A stretch of 64,000 nucleotides of DNA from Spongilla lacustris (lineage: Eukaryota > Porifera > Demospongiae > Spongillida > Spongillidae): the NCBI GenBank assembly GCA_949361645.1, contig OX442424.1:7407378-7471377 (forward strand). The letters are read 5' to 3'. Made by a program: the position numbers and the translations under genes. Each line of letters starts with the position of its first letter. Position 1 is the stretch's first letter. This document shows positions 36,116-64,000 of the stretch, in pieces. Under the pieces are notes generated by a model. It saw only the letters and a list, made by a program, of their open reading frames with translations, had not been told where the DNA came from and searched no databases.

Positions 36116-36453
36116 CTCCAGAGTAGCACGCGTGGATTTATTCTGTTGTGTATCCATGTCTTGTATTGTTCAATGTAAAAATAAAATAATAATAATAAAA
36201 TAATATGTATCATTCGTTACAATAGTTGTTGGGCCCAGTCTGGCTGGATAACTACTAGGAATTGTAATTTACCATTTTAATCAGTAGTACTAGCAAAATG
36301 AATCACTTAATGATGATAACTAAGACTATCAGGCAGCGAGTACTTCAGAAGCTGTCTACAGCCTTTTAAACTGAGACGCGGTTTTATTTTCTTTTTCTTT
36401 TTCCTTTCACTCAGTGATGTATACTTGTACCCTTATTATTATAAATAAATGAA

Positions 36454-37500
36454 ATGAATACATCTCATAACTGCCTCAACGTCAAAGAAGCTAAAGTACT
36501 AATCGCCACGAACGCTGTGTTCGCAGCAATCGGTGCTCTCGCCAACCTCCTCACCATTCTCATCATCTTCCTCACCAGGTCTCACCACCAGCACGTACAT
36601 CGCTTGACGCTTTACCTCGGCCTGTTGGGGCTCACCGTGTCCGTCCTTATCGGCTTCGAAACCCTGCCAGTGGACATCGATCGATCAAATGACGCTCCAG
36701 CGGTCGTCAGAGAGGGTTGGAACTGTACCTGCGCGGCGATAGGATTCGTCACCCAACATCTCGCCCTTTCCAAAGCCCTAGCAAACCTTGGCGTGTGCTT
36801 CTATATTTTCACGGTGGCCATGTTCCCGCGCGACGCGAGATTACAGCAGCGCAAGTTCGAGGTCGCCGGAGTCGTCGTCACCCTCGTCCTCCCAGCCGTC
36901 ATCACGTGGGTGCCGTTCGTCACACAAAACGATGGACTCGGTTACGGTTACGGCCTCAACGGAGCGTGGTGCTGGATCAGAGAAGACTGCGCGGCGCACT
37001 CGTTCCGATTCATGCTCGCTCTAACCGAAAGTGTCGACATCGTACCGCACGCAATCAGCCTCGTCCTCATCTGCATAGTGGCCGGACGTTTGTGCACGAA
37101 GACGGGCAAAGTTCAACAGACGAAGCTATGCTCGGCACTAAAAGAGGTCCTTCCCTTATCTTGCTTTCCCACGCTGGAAGCCCTTGCACTTGTGGTTGGA
37201 GCGAGCAGAGGCCTCGGTTTTAGTACAAACGTTGGGAGTAACGCGGACGCGTCGACGCAAATGATCGTGGTGTGCCTGCTGCAGACTGTCTCGCTGGTCC
37301 TGCCCCTATCTCTCTGGCTTCATCCCAGCGTCAGGCACAGGCTGTACGGCACGTGCGCGCGGTGGCGGGGCCAACAGCAGCCGCAGACGCTCGTCGAATC
37401 TAGCGCTACCACTACCGTCGACGACACTTCGATGGCGAGGCGCAACCAGCTGCTCTCCTGCTCCGAAACGGATCCCCTGATCAATCATCACCACCAGTGA
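36454..37500 (+). CDS. Seven-helix G-protein-coupled receptor, cAMP-receptor-like
   Basis: Intronless, 348 residues. Hydrophobic segments lie at about 15-40, 50-70, 92-122, 136-156, 186-212, 229-250 and 268-289, with an outside N-terminus carrying a sequon at N2. The second extracellular loop has YGYGLNGAWCWI (164-175); this G-x-WCWI loop with a Cys able to pair with C91 or C93 near helix 3 is typical of the cAMP-receptor-like/secretin-like early-animal receptors rather than rhodopsin types. There is no DRY. Helix 7 ends LWLHPSVRHRLYG. The Ser/Thr-rich tail could be phosphorylated. GC content and codon use are clearly higher than in the surroundings. Start: the first ATG is at 36454 after AATAAATGA. 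Ligand unknown. Tail to tail with the LHFPL-like gene, about 280 bp apart. Confidence 0.85.
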   Translation: MNTSHNCLNVKEAKVLIATNAVFAAIGALANLLTILIIFLTRSHHQHVHRLTLYLGLLGLTVSVLIGFETLPVDIDRSNDAPAVVREGWNCTCAAIGFVTQHLALSKALANLGVCFYIFTVAMFPRDARLQQRKFEVAGVVVTLVLPAVITWVPFVTQNDGLGYGYGLNGAWCWIREDCAAHSFRFMLALTESVDIVPHAISLVLICIVAGRLCTKTGKVQQTKLCSALKEVLPLSCFPTLEALALVVGASRGLGFSTNVGSNADASTQMIVVCLLQTVSLVLPLSLWLHPSVRHRLYGTCARWRGQQQPQTLVESSATTTVDDTSMARRNQLLSCSETDPLINHHHQ

Positions 37501-37781
37501 CTGGATTGGTGGCGGGTGCGCGGACCATTAATTTTTAGACTCCACCCTCATATTGCGTAATTAAGAATTGCACGGCTACATGTACAGTGCTTAATAGAAT
37601 ATATAATTTGATAATAGTTATGCAGATGCATGCATATACATACACACCAACAAACTAACTCCAAATGAATAGAACACTAATGGAGTATCATCAATTTCGG
37701 AAGAGAAGTATCTGGGGTCCCCCACCACATAGAGCACACACAACAAAGACATGAATATATGATGTGATGCACTAACGGACA

Positions 37782-38046
37782 TCAAGTGACATAGCTGCTG
37801 GCATTCCTGTCCCTCTTCCTCCAACACAGTGTCGAGCAGGACAGACACGAGGCCAGAAGGGCAACAAAGGCACCGACTATGACCACAATGTAGGCCCAGC
37901 CAATGGTGCAGCTCCCAAGGTTGTACTTGTCTGCAGTGGCACCACAGAGCTTGTCTGATTTCACCTGGGGTACTCCAAAACCAGCTGGAAAGAGGATCAC
38001 ACCGGCTATAATCAGGGCCACTGTGAGTGTGAGGGGCATGCATGTG

Positions 38047-38082
<36 letters not shown>

Positions 38083-41000
38083 CGTGGGAGGGGCAAGTGT
38101 GAATGGAGAAGGCATAATGAATTTTTTCCTTTTGTGCAGCTGCTATAGTCACAACCACAACATACATGTACAGATAGGAAACATTTAACCACAGCACAAA
38201 TACAGCACCTACACGTTTTTTCGAAAAAAGGATTAACAACAATCAATGCATACAATAGTGAAACTGAAAGCCTGTTAATAGATTAAGTAAATAATAACAT
38301 ATAAACAGCACATTTAAATATGGGAAAGTTTACGAGAAAAGGGACCTAGCGTGTATTATAAAAAAGTATGATAAAAATGCATTACGTTTGATTTGCTATA
38401 ACTTCCGAACAGTTAACGCTATCAACTTCCTATTTTCAACACTTCATACTGCACCATTTCTCTATGGTAAAAAACATTTTGGAGTCTTGCACTTGCTCCG
38501 TGTCAGTATTGCAACGGTCGATACCCCACCGGGTTCGAACCCGCCATAACTTTCGGTAGGAGTAATCAATTCGCTTCAAATTCGGTTTGTAGGTAGAGAG
38601 GTCCTATACCTATCGATTTGTTCTGTTCGTTAATTTTTATGCCATCCGTTACGGAGATACAGTTGAACAAACTACGTGCACGTTTTCCCGCTTGATTCGC
38701 GCCAATGTTATAATCCCCGCCTCCCCATACATTGAGCGGAACGCAATTTGCCCAAATCATTGGCGCGAATCGAGCGCGAAAATGGGCACGTAGTTTGTTC
38801 AACCGTATCTCCGTAATGGATGGCATAAAAATCAACGAACAGAACGAATCGATAGGTATAGGACCTCTCTACCTACAAACCGAATTTGAAGCGAATTGAT
38901 TACTCCTACCGAAAGTTATGGCGGGTTTGAACCCAGTGGGGTATCGAACGTTGCAATACTGACACGGAGCAAATGCAAGACTCCAAAATGCATTTTACCA
39001 TAGAGAAATGGTGCAGTATGAAGTGCTGAAAATAGGATGTTGATAGCCTTAACTGTTCGGAAGTTATAGCAAATCAAACGTAATGCATTTTTATTATACT
39101 TTTTTATAATACACGTTAGGTCCCTTTTCTCGTAAACTTTCCCATATCCTAATGCATCCTTCCCAATTTCATTCACGCATTTGTAGCCAGGATATTTATT
39201 TTAAACCATACCTTTGTGCCTACAGAATGAGACTAGAATGCACAACACTGTTATTGATGAGCAATTCACTAGACATCCTACTATTCCAAGAATCGTATAC
39301 AGTTTCTAAAGTAGCTAGTTGTTGGGAGATGGGGTGATACATGTACAAGTACAACAGACCAACTCTAGAACAAAACAGGACTAAAAACAGAACAGTAGCT
39401 AGCACTATAAAGGATTGAATAAGGCACTTTGGTTGCTTCTCTAGCAGTCTCAGAAGAGAAGTGCACGACTTAATTTCATAAAATATCGGCTAAGAGGATG
39501 CGGTGTGGCAAATATTAAGTCTTTTTAAAAGGAGATCCTAGGGCACTATTAAGGACTGTGTGTTTCATACACGTTGACCCTCAAAATTGCTAAACGGGGG
39601 GGATCACTGTCAATGAAACCCTGACTTTACTATCTACTGCTTAGAATTATACTGCAGCCCCTACATCACAAGGCAAGTATTTCATGGTTACCATAGCAGG
39701 CCTAAATTGGTTGCATTTTCCTAAATGCACCTCCCTTATCCGGTCTCTCCAATATTAAGGAGGAGTTGAATACAGAACATTCAGGACATACCATAGACTG
39801 TCTAAGCAATCGTAAGTGCTCAAATAGCAAACACTGCCCACCTATTTGTCCTGTTTGCCCACACGCACACTTCATGGTCAAAGCTGTGTATGTGTGTGAA
39901 TTTGGCATGCAATGAGTACTACTCAATAAAGCAATAGACATAAAGACAAACCCCGCCTTATTCAGACTAAGAAGGCACATATACCCCCATTGGGTGTTAA
40001 CCTAGACACATAGCATATATATCTCACAGTTTAACATGGCTCAGAGACTTCATATAGGCCATGTGATGTGTTCAGAAAGGGTTTGACGTGTGAACATGTG
40101 TGTTTGTGTGCAAGCAGATGCCTTACATGCACGTGCTTGCATATAGGCTTATAGCAGAAATGACATGTGCAATAAACTTTGTGTGAACGGTCACTCTACA
40201 CTGCACACTGCATCTCCTGCTCCCACTTGGGAATTACCATGTCAGTGAAACGCAGGAGATAAACAATAGCAATACGAACACACACACATGTGTGTACACT
40301 GCACGCACACACATACATATACATACACTACGTGCACGTACACACACATACACACCACACACATACACACCACACACATACACACCACACACATACACAC
40401 CACACACATACACACCACACACATACACACCACACACATACACACCACACACATACACACCACACATATACACACCACACGCATACACACACACTCACAT
40501 ACGTACACCTGTACATCACAGCAATGCACATCAAAAGCACGTGAACACAGAACACACGTATACACGCAAACCACACGCGCAGTGACTAAACTAACACGCC
40601 AAAGAAAACAAACAGCAAACAGAGTGTGCTGTGCACAGACTGATTCATGGGAATTGAATGGTTCCTGCTAAGCAATATGGAGCCCTTGCTGCATGCATCA
40701 AAAGAACCACCGTACCATTACGACCTATTCCCTTAAGGATTACCAACCGATATACATTATTAACAGTCTAGTTCACCATAGAAACCAAATATCCCGATAG
40801 GCTCTTTCACTGTTGTAACCAGTTGCACTAATGAAAAAGAATATCAGAGTAAGCCTAGTGTAAAAGCTTTGTCAGCATCAATGGTAGAGAATGATGACTT
40901 ACAGATACAACGGAACGTACCCTGTAAACAGCGTATCGTACAGTCATACGCACATGTTTACGTACCTCCGAGTAGTTGGAATATGATAGTCAACGCTGCC

Positions 41001-41341
41001 ACAACCTTGTTGAAGAGGTAGCGTACAAGCAAACCGAACACGGAGGTTAGCGCCACCAGCAACAGAAAGCAAGCCCCTATGCCTATCAGCAATGTGACGG
41101 CTCTCCATTCAACAGAGTACATCTCGCCAAAGCTGTAGTATGACTCGCATTTTGAGGATATTCTAGAGGTTTCCACGAGACAGAGTCGAAAGGAGGACGC
41201 CGAGTTAATAGTCCCGTTGCTTTCCCTCTCAATCCAGTTCGAGAAGTACAACCCAAACGGACACATACAGGCAGAGATAACGGAAAACAGGGCCCATACG
41301 TACGCCGGAGCCGAGTAGCTTGACGGACATTTGCACTTCAT
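37782..41341 (-). CDS. LHFPL-family tetraspan membrane protein
   Basis: Two exons, 41341-40966 and 38020-37782, joined in phase 1: 615 nt, 204 residues, close to the usual 200-245 of the family. Helices: about 14-33, 82-106, 112-137 and 164-186. Family signatures: VILFPAGFG at the end of helix 3, DKLCG, and YNLGSCTIGWAY before helix 4, matching the L-G-x-C-x-IGW block of LHFPL proteins. The first extracellular loop has a NGT sequon and paired Cys. LHFPL proteins are four-helix plasma-membrane proteins, some partnering hair-cell channel and adhesion proteins; which paralogue this corresponds to cannot be told. The 2.9 kb intron contains a GT run, foldback M3 and a minisatellite. Confidence 0.85.
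38047..38079. repeat. (GT)n microsatellite in the LHFPL-like intron
   Basis: About 15 GT units only some 25 bp upstream (gene sense) of the exon 2 acceptor, where on the minus strand it reads (AC)n and so replaces part of the usual pyrimidine tract. Confidence 0.85.
38321..39144. mobile_element. Palindromic foldback element M3 (TA flanks)
   Basis: An 824-bp palindrome: opens TGGGAAAGTTTACGAGAAAA and closes with the complement; TA at 38319-38320 and 39145-39146. Internal sequence matches M1 and M2 (GTTACGGAGATACAGTTGAA, ACCGAATTTGAAGCGA). It lies inside the LHFPL-like intron. Confidence 0.85.
39150..40960. other. Intron of the LHFPL-like gene
   Basis: No second gene was seen. It contains the CACACCACACACATA tandem repeat described separately. 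Confidence 0.5.
40275..40500. repeat. Minisatellite, unit about 16 bp (ACACACCACACACATA)
   Basis: About ten near-identical units at 40335-40490 within a wider CA-rich stretch. Long open frames in several frames are repeat translations. Confidence 0.9.
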
Positions 41342-42215
41342 TTTGCCAAACACAATCCACTACTTGTGGTTCGCCAGATTCAACCCTCTATGAATCAACT
41401 GTTTGCTCGGAGAAGGGTGTGGCATATTTTAATAAAAGTGCGCATGCGCACCAGGACTTCCGTATCACCTTGGTGGCTGTTTTGGTAAATTATTCATCGA
41501 ACACCAGAATTTGTGTTTATCAAAAATGTGCCGACAGGTCAGGGCATCGCGGCAGCCGCTCCCTTCACTAAGTTGCACAATGCGCTCTAGATAGAACACA
41601 TGCATTTAAAAATAATGCGTCGCCCAGTTGTTGGGGATCATCTGACCACAGGTATGCAGAGGCACTTGCCATGAATCTTTCATTCTTCATGCATAGGTGA
41701 GTCCTAATTAAATAATAAATATACTTCAGTATTTGGAGTACTAGTAACCTTAGTGAGAATTTCGACCATAGACATGAGACGTGTTCAAGCTCGTCCAGGT
41801 GTTAATATACACATCTGCATAATAAAGCAGGTGGTTATCATTATACGTGTCAGTGGTTTACAAACGCATTGCTGCCCAGCTCTCAGCAAAGTTAGTGGGG
41901 CCACTCTTATAGTTCAACCATGGCCTGGATTCAATGCCATCTCTCCTTCTCCCTTCTACACTCTTCCATCATGTGCATCAGAGGAGCTCAATCAACTATA
42001 GGCCATGCCTTTAACCACTCCCCTGTCGACCTGATTACAAAGGTTGCACAGGTCTCATCTACTCTTTAGTTTACTGTCTGACTGCCGCCTTTAGTTCACA
42101 TTAGTATACATCGTGTATCCATGCAATGTATTTACTTGATATAATCACATTTCCAGTTCCCCAGAATCATTATACGTAAATAAACATACAAGCATTATGT
42201 AAACACAATAATTAA

Positions 42216-42216
<1 letters not shown>

Positions 42217-42247
<31 letters not shown>

Positions 42248-42251
42248 GGGG
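42217..42251. repeat. (GT)n followed by poly(G)
   Basis: Seven GT units run into about 21 consecutive G, then GAGG. The same GT-then-G/C layout occurs at 23755 and 58379. Confidence 0.9.
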
Positions 42252-44538
42252 AGGAACGCATAAGTGCCCATCTGCACTCATCGCCAGCACTTTCACTACA
42301 TGTAAGTGCGATTATCTTTGCCATTATGTTAGTGTTGTAATATGTACCACCAATTGCAACTCTTTGCTAATGTATTTCAGTCTTCCATATGCTGCTGTGT
42401 GGACAAGCACTGTGTCTCAGTATGAATGCCTAGCTATGGCCACACCTCCACTTAGCATAACAACTGCCCCATGGCCTGGATTATCGTAGCAGTCTGTAAT
42501 AACTATGCGTACTTCAGGTGTTCCCATCTGCTTGCACCATCAGCATAACTGTACAGTTTCCAATCATGTCTCACTGCAACTGCTAGTGATGATTTCTTGG
42601 TGATGGTGTCGTTAGTGATGGTTATCAAACCATGTATGTATGTAGAGTTCACTATTTGGTTAAAGTTAACGCAGCCCTGCCTATACCAGCATGTATGTAG
42701 ACGATGTGCAGACTGTGTGGAATATACTTGCTGCGAGTTTATTGAGTGCATGCCAAACTAGTGTACCAACTTATCATGCTCACATTCTGATTGGCTCTGC
42801 CAGTACACAGGCAATGCTACAAAACTGACTGTGACCAGATGGTGTGGCTGGTTCCCATACCTTGCCTTGGTTATAGGAGGGTGTTGCTATAGAGATGCTG
42901 ATTATCATTGGCATTATGCTAGTGTTGTAATATCTTGAACTTGAAGTCCCCTTATGATCATGGCCACAACTACACAAAGCCCCCCTCCACCATCACACAA
43001 ACATGCCGCATTGCTAACTACTGTCACAGAATTTGGCAGCTTACATGTAGCACTGCAATAGTATTTTGAGCTTACATAGACCCATACAAACACTGGTGGA
43101 AATAACTAGATTCATTATGTTGTACACGTGAAATGAGTTATGTACGTTCAAGTTTGTACAAGCCTTATTTTATGGAGTAAACTAACATGCAGCCGTGCTA
43201 CCTTTGCGTGTGCCATAATTTATGCATTATGACCAAAAGTAGAATCGGTTCTAAACATTGAACTCACTCCATTAAGTTAAACTATCACGGGAATACACTG
43301 GCATAATATAGTGTGGGGAAGATGAGTGAGCATGTGCAAATGTGTATTAGTATGCAATATGTAGGCTTACATACTCCCTGGAGTGCTTTTGTGTTGTTGC
43401 TAGGTGATGTGTCTCCTTCAGTGGCAGGCAAGGAATTGAAGAACATGCCAGCAGATGACACTGTTCCATGCTCTCTGTGGCAGGATTTGCTGCCAACCTT
43501 CAACACAAGGGTGGGGAGGAAGGATTACAACATGTATATGCAATTGGTGGTGGTGTTACTAGAGCTAGTTACAGCTCAAACAATACATGTAGATCGTGAG
43601 GGTAGTTGTGATGAAGGGTACATGTAGACAAGTGATTCCTTTGATGGTGATTGGGTAGTCATATGAGACATTGGTATTTCTGAATGGTAATTGAATGGTG
43701 AAGTGAGGCACTGGTCTGATGAAGATAGCTGATGTGGCACCAGTCAGCCTGGAATAGGTTGGTGATTGTGCAGTACATAGCTATGCTGGGGTGGTTTTCA
43801 TGGAGAACATATGACCACCCTTTCAGGTGTGGATTGCTAAAGTGGAAGATATAGGAGCCAAGGAACAGTTGCCAACAGTTTATATAGGTTTGTTGCCAGG
43901 GTGTCATCCCATATATGGACATGTGGGCTCATGCAAGAGGCACTTTGCTGAACTGTTTATCAATACTGTGAGATTGTACTCAGCTGGGTTGTTGCTATTC
44001 AGTATTACATGCTGTTATAATGATAATTATTTACATGTAATGCAGCAATACATAGCCATATGCTAAATCTCATAAGGGGTGCAGGGGGTTGGATTGGTCA
44101 AATGTTATACCAGACTGATTGTTATGTGTGCAACTACTTAGGCTTGTATCTTAGTTAAATCTGCTACGATACCACTAGTGATATTAGAGACTCAGGAAGG
44201 CTCTGATGTGTTCATCAGTCATTTGCACTCTTTTACCAAATTAAAATATTTGCACTGCTTTGCATAGGTGGCAAATTCAGCTTAGATGTAGTAATGAACC
44301 AAGAATTGTGCTGCAGCCATACCAATATATAATCTGCTATTCATCATAGGCCCACCCGCACCATGAATGATGGTGCTTCCTAGTGTCTTGTTCATCAGGA
44401 CTCTCTAGATTCTAAAACAGTCAACTTCTATTAATTTTTTCCCCTCCCTCGTCCACTCAAGAGTAAGGCCCATCCATTTTAATGCACACAAACCACTTTG
44501 TCAGTCATCGATTTTACAGTGCTAGTTAAATGAGGGCA

Positions 44539-44812
<274 letters not shown>

Positions 44813-45202
44813 GGCATATGCTTGTGTGGCACAAAACTGAGCATTGGTGGAATTTCCCAGAAGTAATATTATCCAATACACACACAATTATGGTATGCAT
44901 GTGACCCATTTTGTATATGGGCAGCCATTGTGCAGAAAGTTTGCTTCAGAAGATCAGTGATAACAGCTGGTTGCAAGACATCATAGGCAGCCCTAGCGGG
45001 GAGGAGCCAAGCAGAGAGAGTAACATAAAATATTGTTGCTCTGGTGTTTTGAATATAAAATTTTAATGTCCTACATTGTATTCGCACACACCTGGAGACT
45101 GTAGTATTTTAGTATATATATACTAGTCATGCGTAATTATTAAATATTGCAGTTTAATAATATGTACGCGCGAGTACGCATGCGCTGAAAAGAACAACAA
45201 CG

Positions 45203-45217
45203 GTCACCATTGGTGAC
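45203..45217. promoter_or_regulatory. RFX X-box upstream of the ANKEF1-like gene
   Basis: GTCACC-ATT-GGTGAC, a perfect inverted repeat fitting the RFX consensus RYYNYY-N(1-3)-RRNRAC, 27 bp before the ATG. X-boxes close to the start are the hallmark of ciliary genes controlled by RFX factors. About 20 bp further upstream, GTACGCATGCGCTG resembles an NRF1 site. Confidence 0.65.
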
Positions 45218-45243
45218 AGGAATTGGTTGCATGAAATGTCACG

Positions 45244-62539
<17,296 letters not shown>

Positions 62540-63237
62540 GTAAGATGGTGGGTGTGGGATTGGAAGACTGGGAAATATTGGCATTTCGTTCATTGTTTCA
62601 ATATGACTGTAAGTACATGTATGCGAGCAATCTGGTGGCTTCTTACAACAGTGTATTCACATCCTGTTCACTTCCTTGGTGTAGTTCCAAATGGGTTTTT
62701 TCCTGGGAACAGGTTTGCATAATAATGTAAGGCTACGGTTGTGTTGCCATGCCAACTCACCGTGAGGTGTGTCTGCATGCACGTATAATGTCCTGCGTGC
62801 ATGCAGTGTGACAGCTCTGTGTGTGTGCCAAGTCTGGATGCTCAGGTGCCTGAAGCCATGGCCAGGGTATACCATTTTCTGAGTGCCATTCTGTCTTCAT
62901 CTGCATAGCAAGCGGGCTTTCTCATCACTGCAATGGTTTCCTATCACGACCGCCTGCCAGAAAGTGTGGTGGTGGAATGATGGAGTTATGTAATAGATGG
63001 TAATAGAAATATCTTCTGACTGGGATCATGATTTTTGGTCATACCTAGTGATTGGGTGGGGTTAGAGAGGGTGTGGTTGCCACATTAGTGGGTCGTTGTA
63101 AGGTGGATGTGGAGTGCACAGGTGCAAAGATTGTGACATACACCTTGTAGGGTGAAACAGCATAGTGACAGTGGAAGGATTAAAGGGGGAGATGTGGGAG
63201 GGGGAAGTGGTGAGTATCTTTAGATGAAGGTAATTAA

Positions 63238-63560
63238 CCCCCCCCCCCCCCCCCCCCCCTACCACAGGACTGTATGTGTACTGACATTACTGCCATAGAA
63301 CATTACTGCCACAGGACTGTACATGTACTGACATTACTGCCATAGAACATTACTGCCACAGGACTGTACATGTACTGACATTACTGCCATAGAACATTAC
63401 TGCCACAGGACTGTACATGTACTGACATTACTGCCATAGAACATTACTGCCACAGGACTGTACATGTACTGACATTACTGCCATAGAACATTACTGCCAC
63501 AGGACTGTACATGTACTGACATTACTGCCATAGAACATTACTGCCACAGGACTGTGCCAC
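63238..63560. repeat. Poly(C) run then 47-bp minisatellite
   Basis: About 22 C (63238-63259), then about six exact 47-bp units containing CCACAGGACTGTACATGTAC and TGACATTACTGCCATAGAAC. ANKEF1 intron 11. Confidence 0.9.
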
Positions 63561-63950
63561 ATACCTCCACTACCCCTTACATGTTCTGAGAACCTATAAA
63601 TGCATGCAGGAAATCTTTTTCAGTTTCACTTTGAATTTTTAGACCACTTTTTTCAAAATGGTGAGTTGGATTGACATTGTGTACACATTGGTACGTAGGT
63701 TACATTGGTACATAGGTTACATTGGTACTATACAGGTTATATTGGTACGTGGGTTGCCATCCTACAGTGTGCTATAAACAAGTCAGTGACTCGTCTACAC
63801 AAATGAAGCAACAATTATCCTAAAGAATGCAGCACACATTAGCTATGCAGTGGTTGTGAGTCTCTGGTGGACAAAAATGCTTGTCTGCCCATTAAGATGG
63901 TCAATGAGCTGCTATGCTCAGCAGCTGTGATGTGGGCAGATGAAAGGGAG
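63561..63950. other. ANKEF1 intron 11, no exon identified
   Basis: The next expected segment (start of the second ankyrin block) was looked for in all frames and not found. A TTACATTGGTAC-type short repeat occurs at 63680-63750. Confidence 0.5.
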
Positions 63951-64000
63951 NNNNNNNNNNNNNNNNNNNNNNNNNNNNNNNNNNNNNNNNNNNNNNNNNN
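63951..64000. other. Assembly gap (N)
   Basis: Fifty undetermined bases to the end of the window. The true length of the gap is not visible. Confidence 1.

Noticed and set aside
38520..38550. GGGTTCGAACCC, resembling a tRNA B box
   Set aside because: It lies within a foldback arm, with no A box at the right distance and no cloverleaf.
43313..43627. 104-codon open frame in the intergenic region
   Set aside because: No recognisable domain, no splice partners, and composition like the flanks.
63260..63560. 47-bp regularly spaced repeats resembling a CRISPR array
   Set aside because: Units are contiguous with no unique spacers, and the context is an animal intron.

Overview
The window is eukaryotic, and an early-branching animal, most likely a sponge, fits best. 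Genes are split by GT-AG introns, some only 73-100 bp long. There is an ANKEF1 orthologue (ankyrin plus EF-hand, a ciliary-type animal gene), an LHFPL-type tetraspan gene and an intronless GPCR of the early-animal cAMP-receptor-like kind. The rest is packed with micro- and minisatellites, poly(G)/poly(C) runs, foldback elements and remains of non-LTR retrotransposons whose protein ends in a restriction-like endonuclease, a type abundant in sponges and cnidarians. The species cannot be fixed from the sequence. A run of N (63951-64000) ends the window.

Layout: (1) 1-1275, low-complexity flank. (2) 1276-9808 and 10749-20720, two direct copies (A and B) of an 8.5-10 kb segment made mostly of decayed retrotransposon pieces. 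Between them sits a 0.94 kb truncated copy (gene 1) of a small membrane-protein gene. Copy B carries later insertions: a retrotransposon end with target-site duplication, and an 0.8 kb palindromic element; a second such element sits at its right edge. (3) 21739-26396, two complete paralogues of that membrane protein, arranged head to head (gene 2 minus, gene 3 plus). (4) 26900-36200, a graveyard of retrotransposon fragments, including a 632-residue open frame with reverse transcriptase motifs and C-terminal nuclease. (5) 36454-37500 GPCR gene. (6) 37782-41341 (minus) two-exon LHFPL-like gene with a foldback element and a minisatellite in its intron. (7) 41400-45200, no gene recognised. (8) 45244-62539, eleven exons of an ANKEF1 orthologue that runs off the window; its introns are unusually rich in tandem repeats and transposons, and an RFX X-box lies 27 bp upstream of the ATG.

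The most interesting content is the three-copy gene family at 10.0-10.7 and 21.7-26.4 kb. It encodes a signal peptide, a Cys-rich ectodomain of only about 40 residues, one membrane helix, a juxtamembrane Cys cluster, and long cytoplasmic tails whose short tyrosine motifs resemble ITIM, ITAM and Grb2-binding sites. The architecture recalls signalling adaptors such as DAP12, but I recognise no named family. Extracellular and membrane parts are almost identical between genes 2 and 3, while the tails have diverged, as expected of paired receptors or adaptors. All exon models here come from splice-site and reading-frame logic, not from transcripts.
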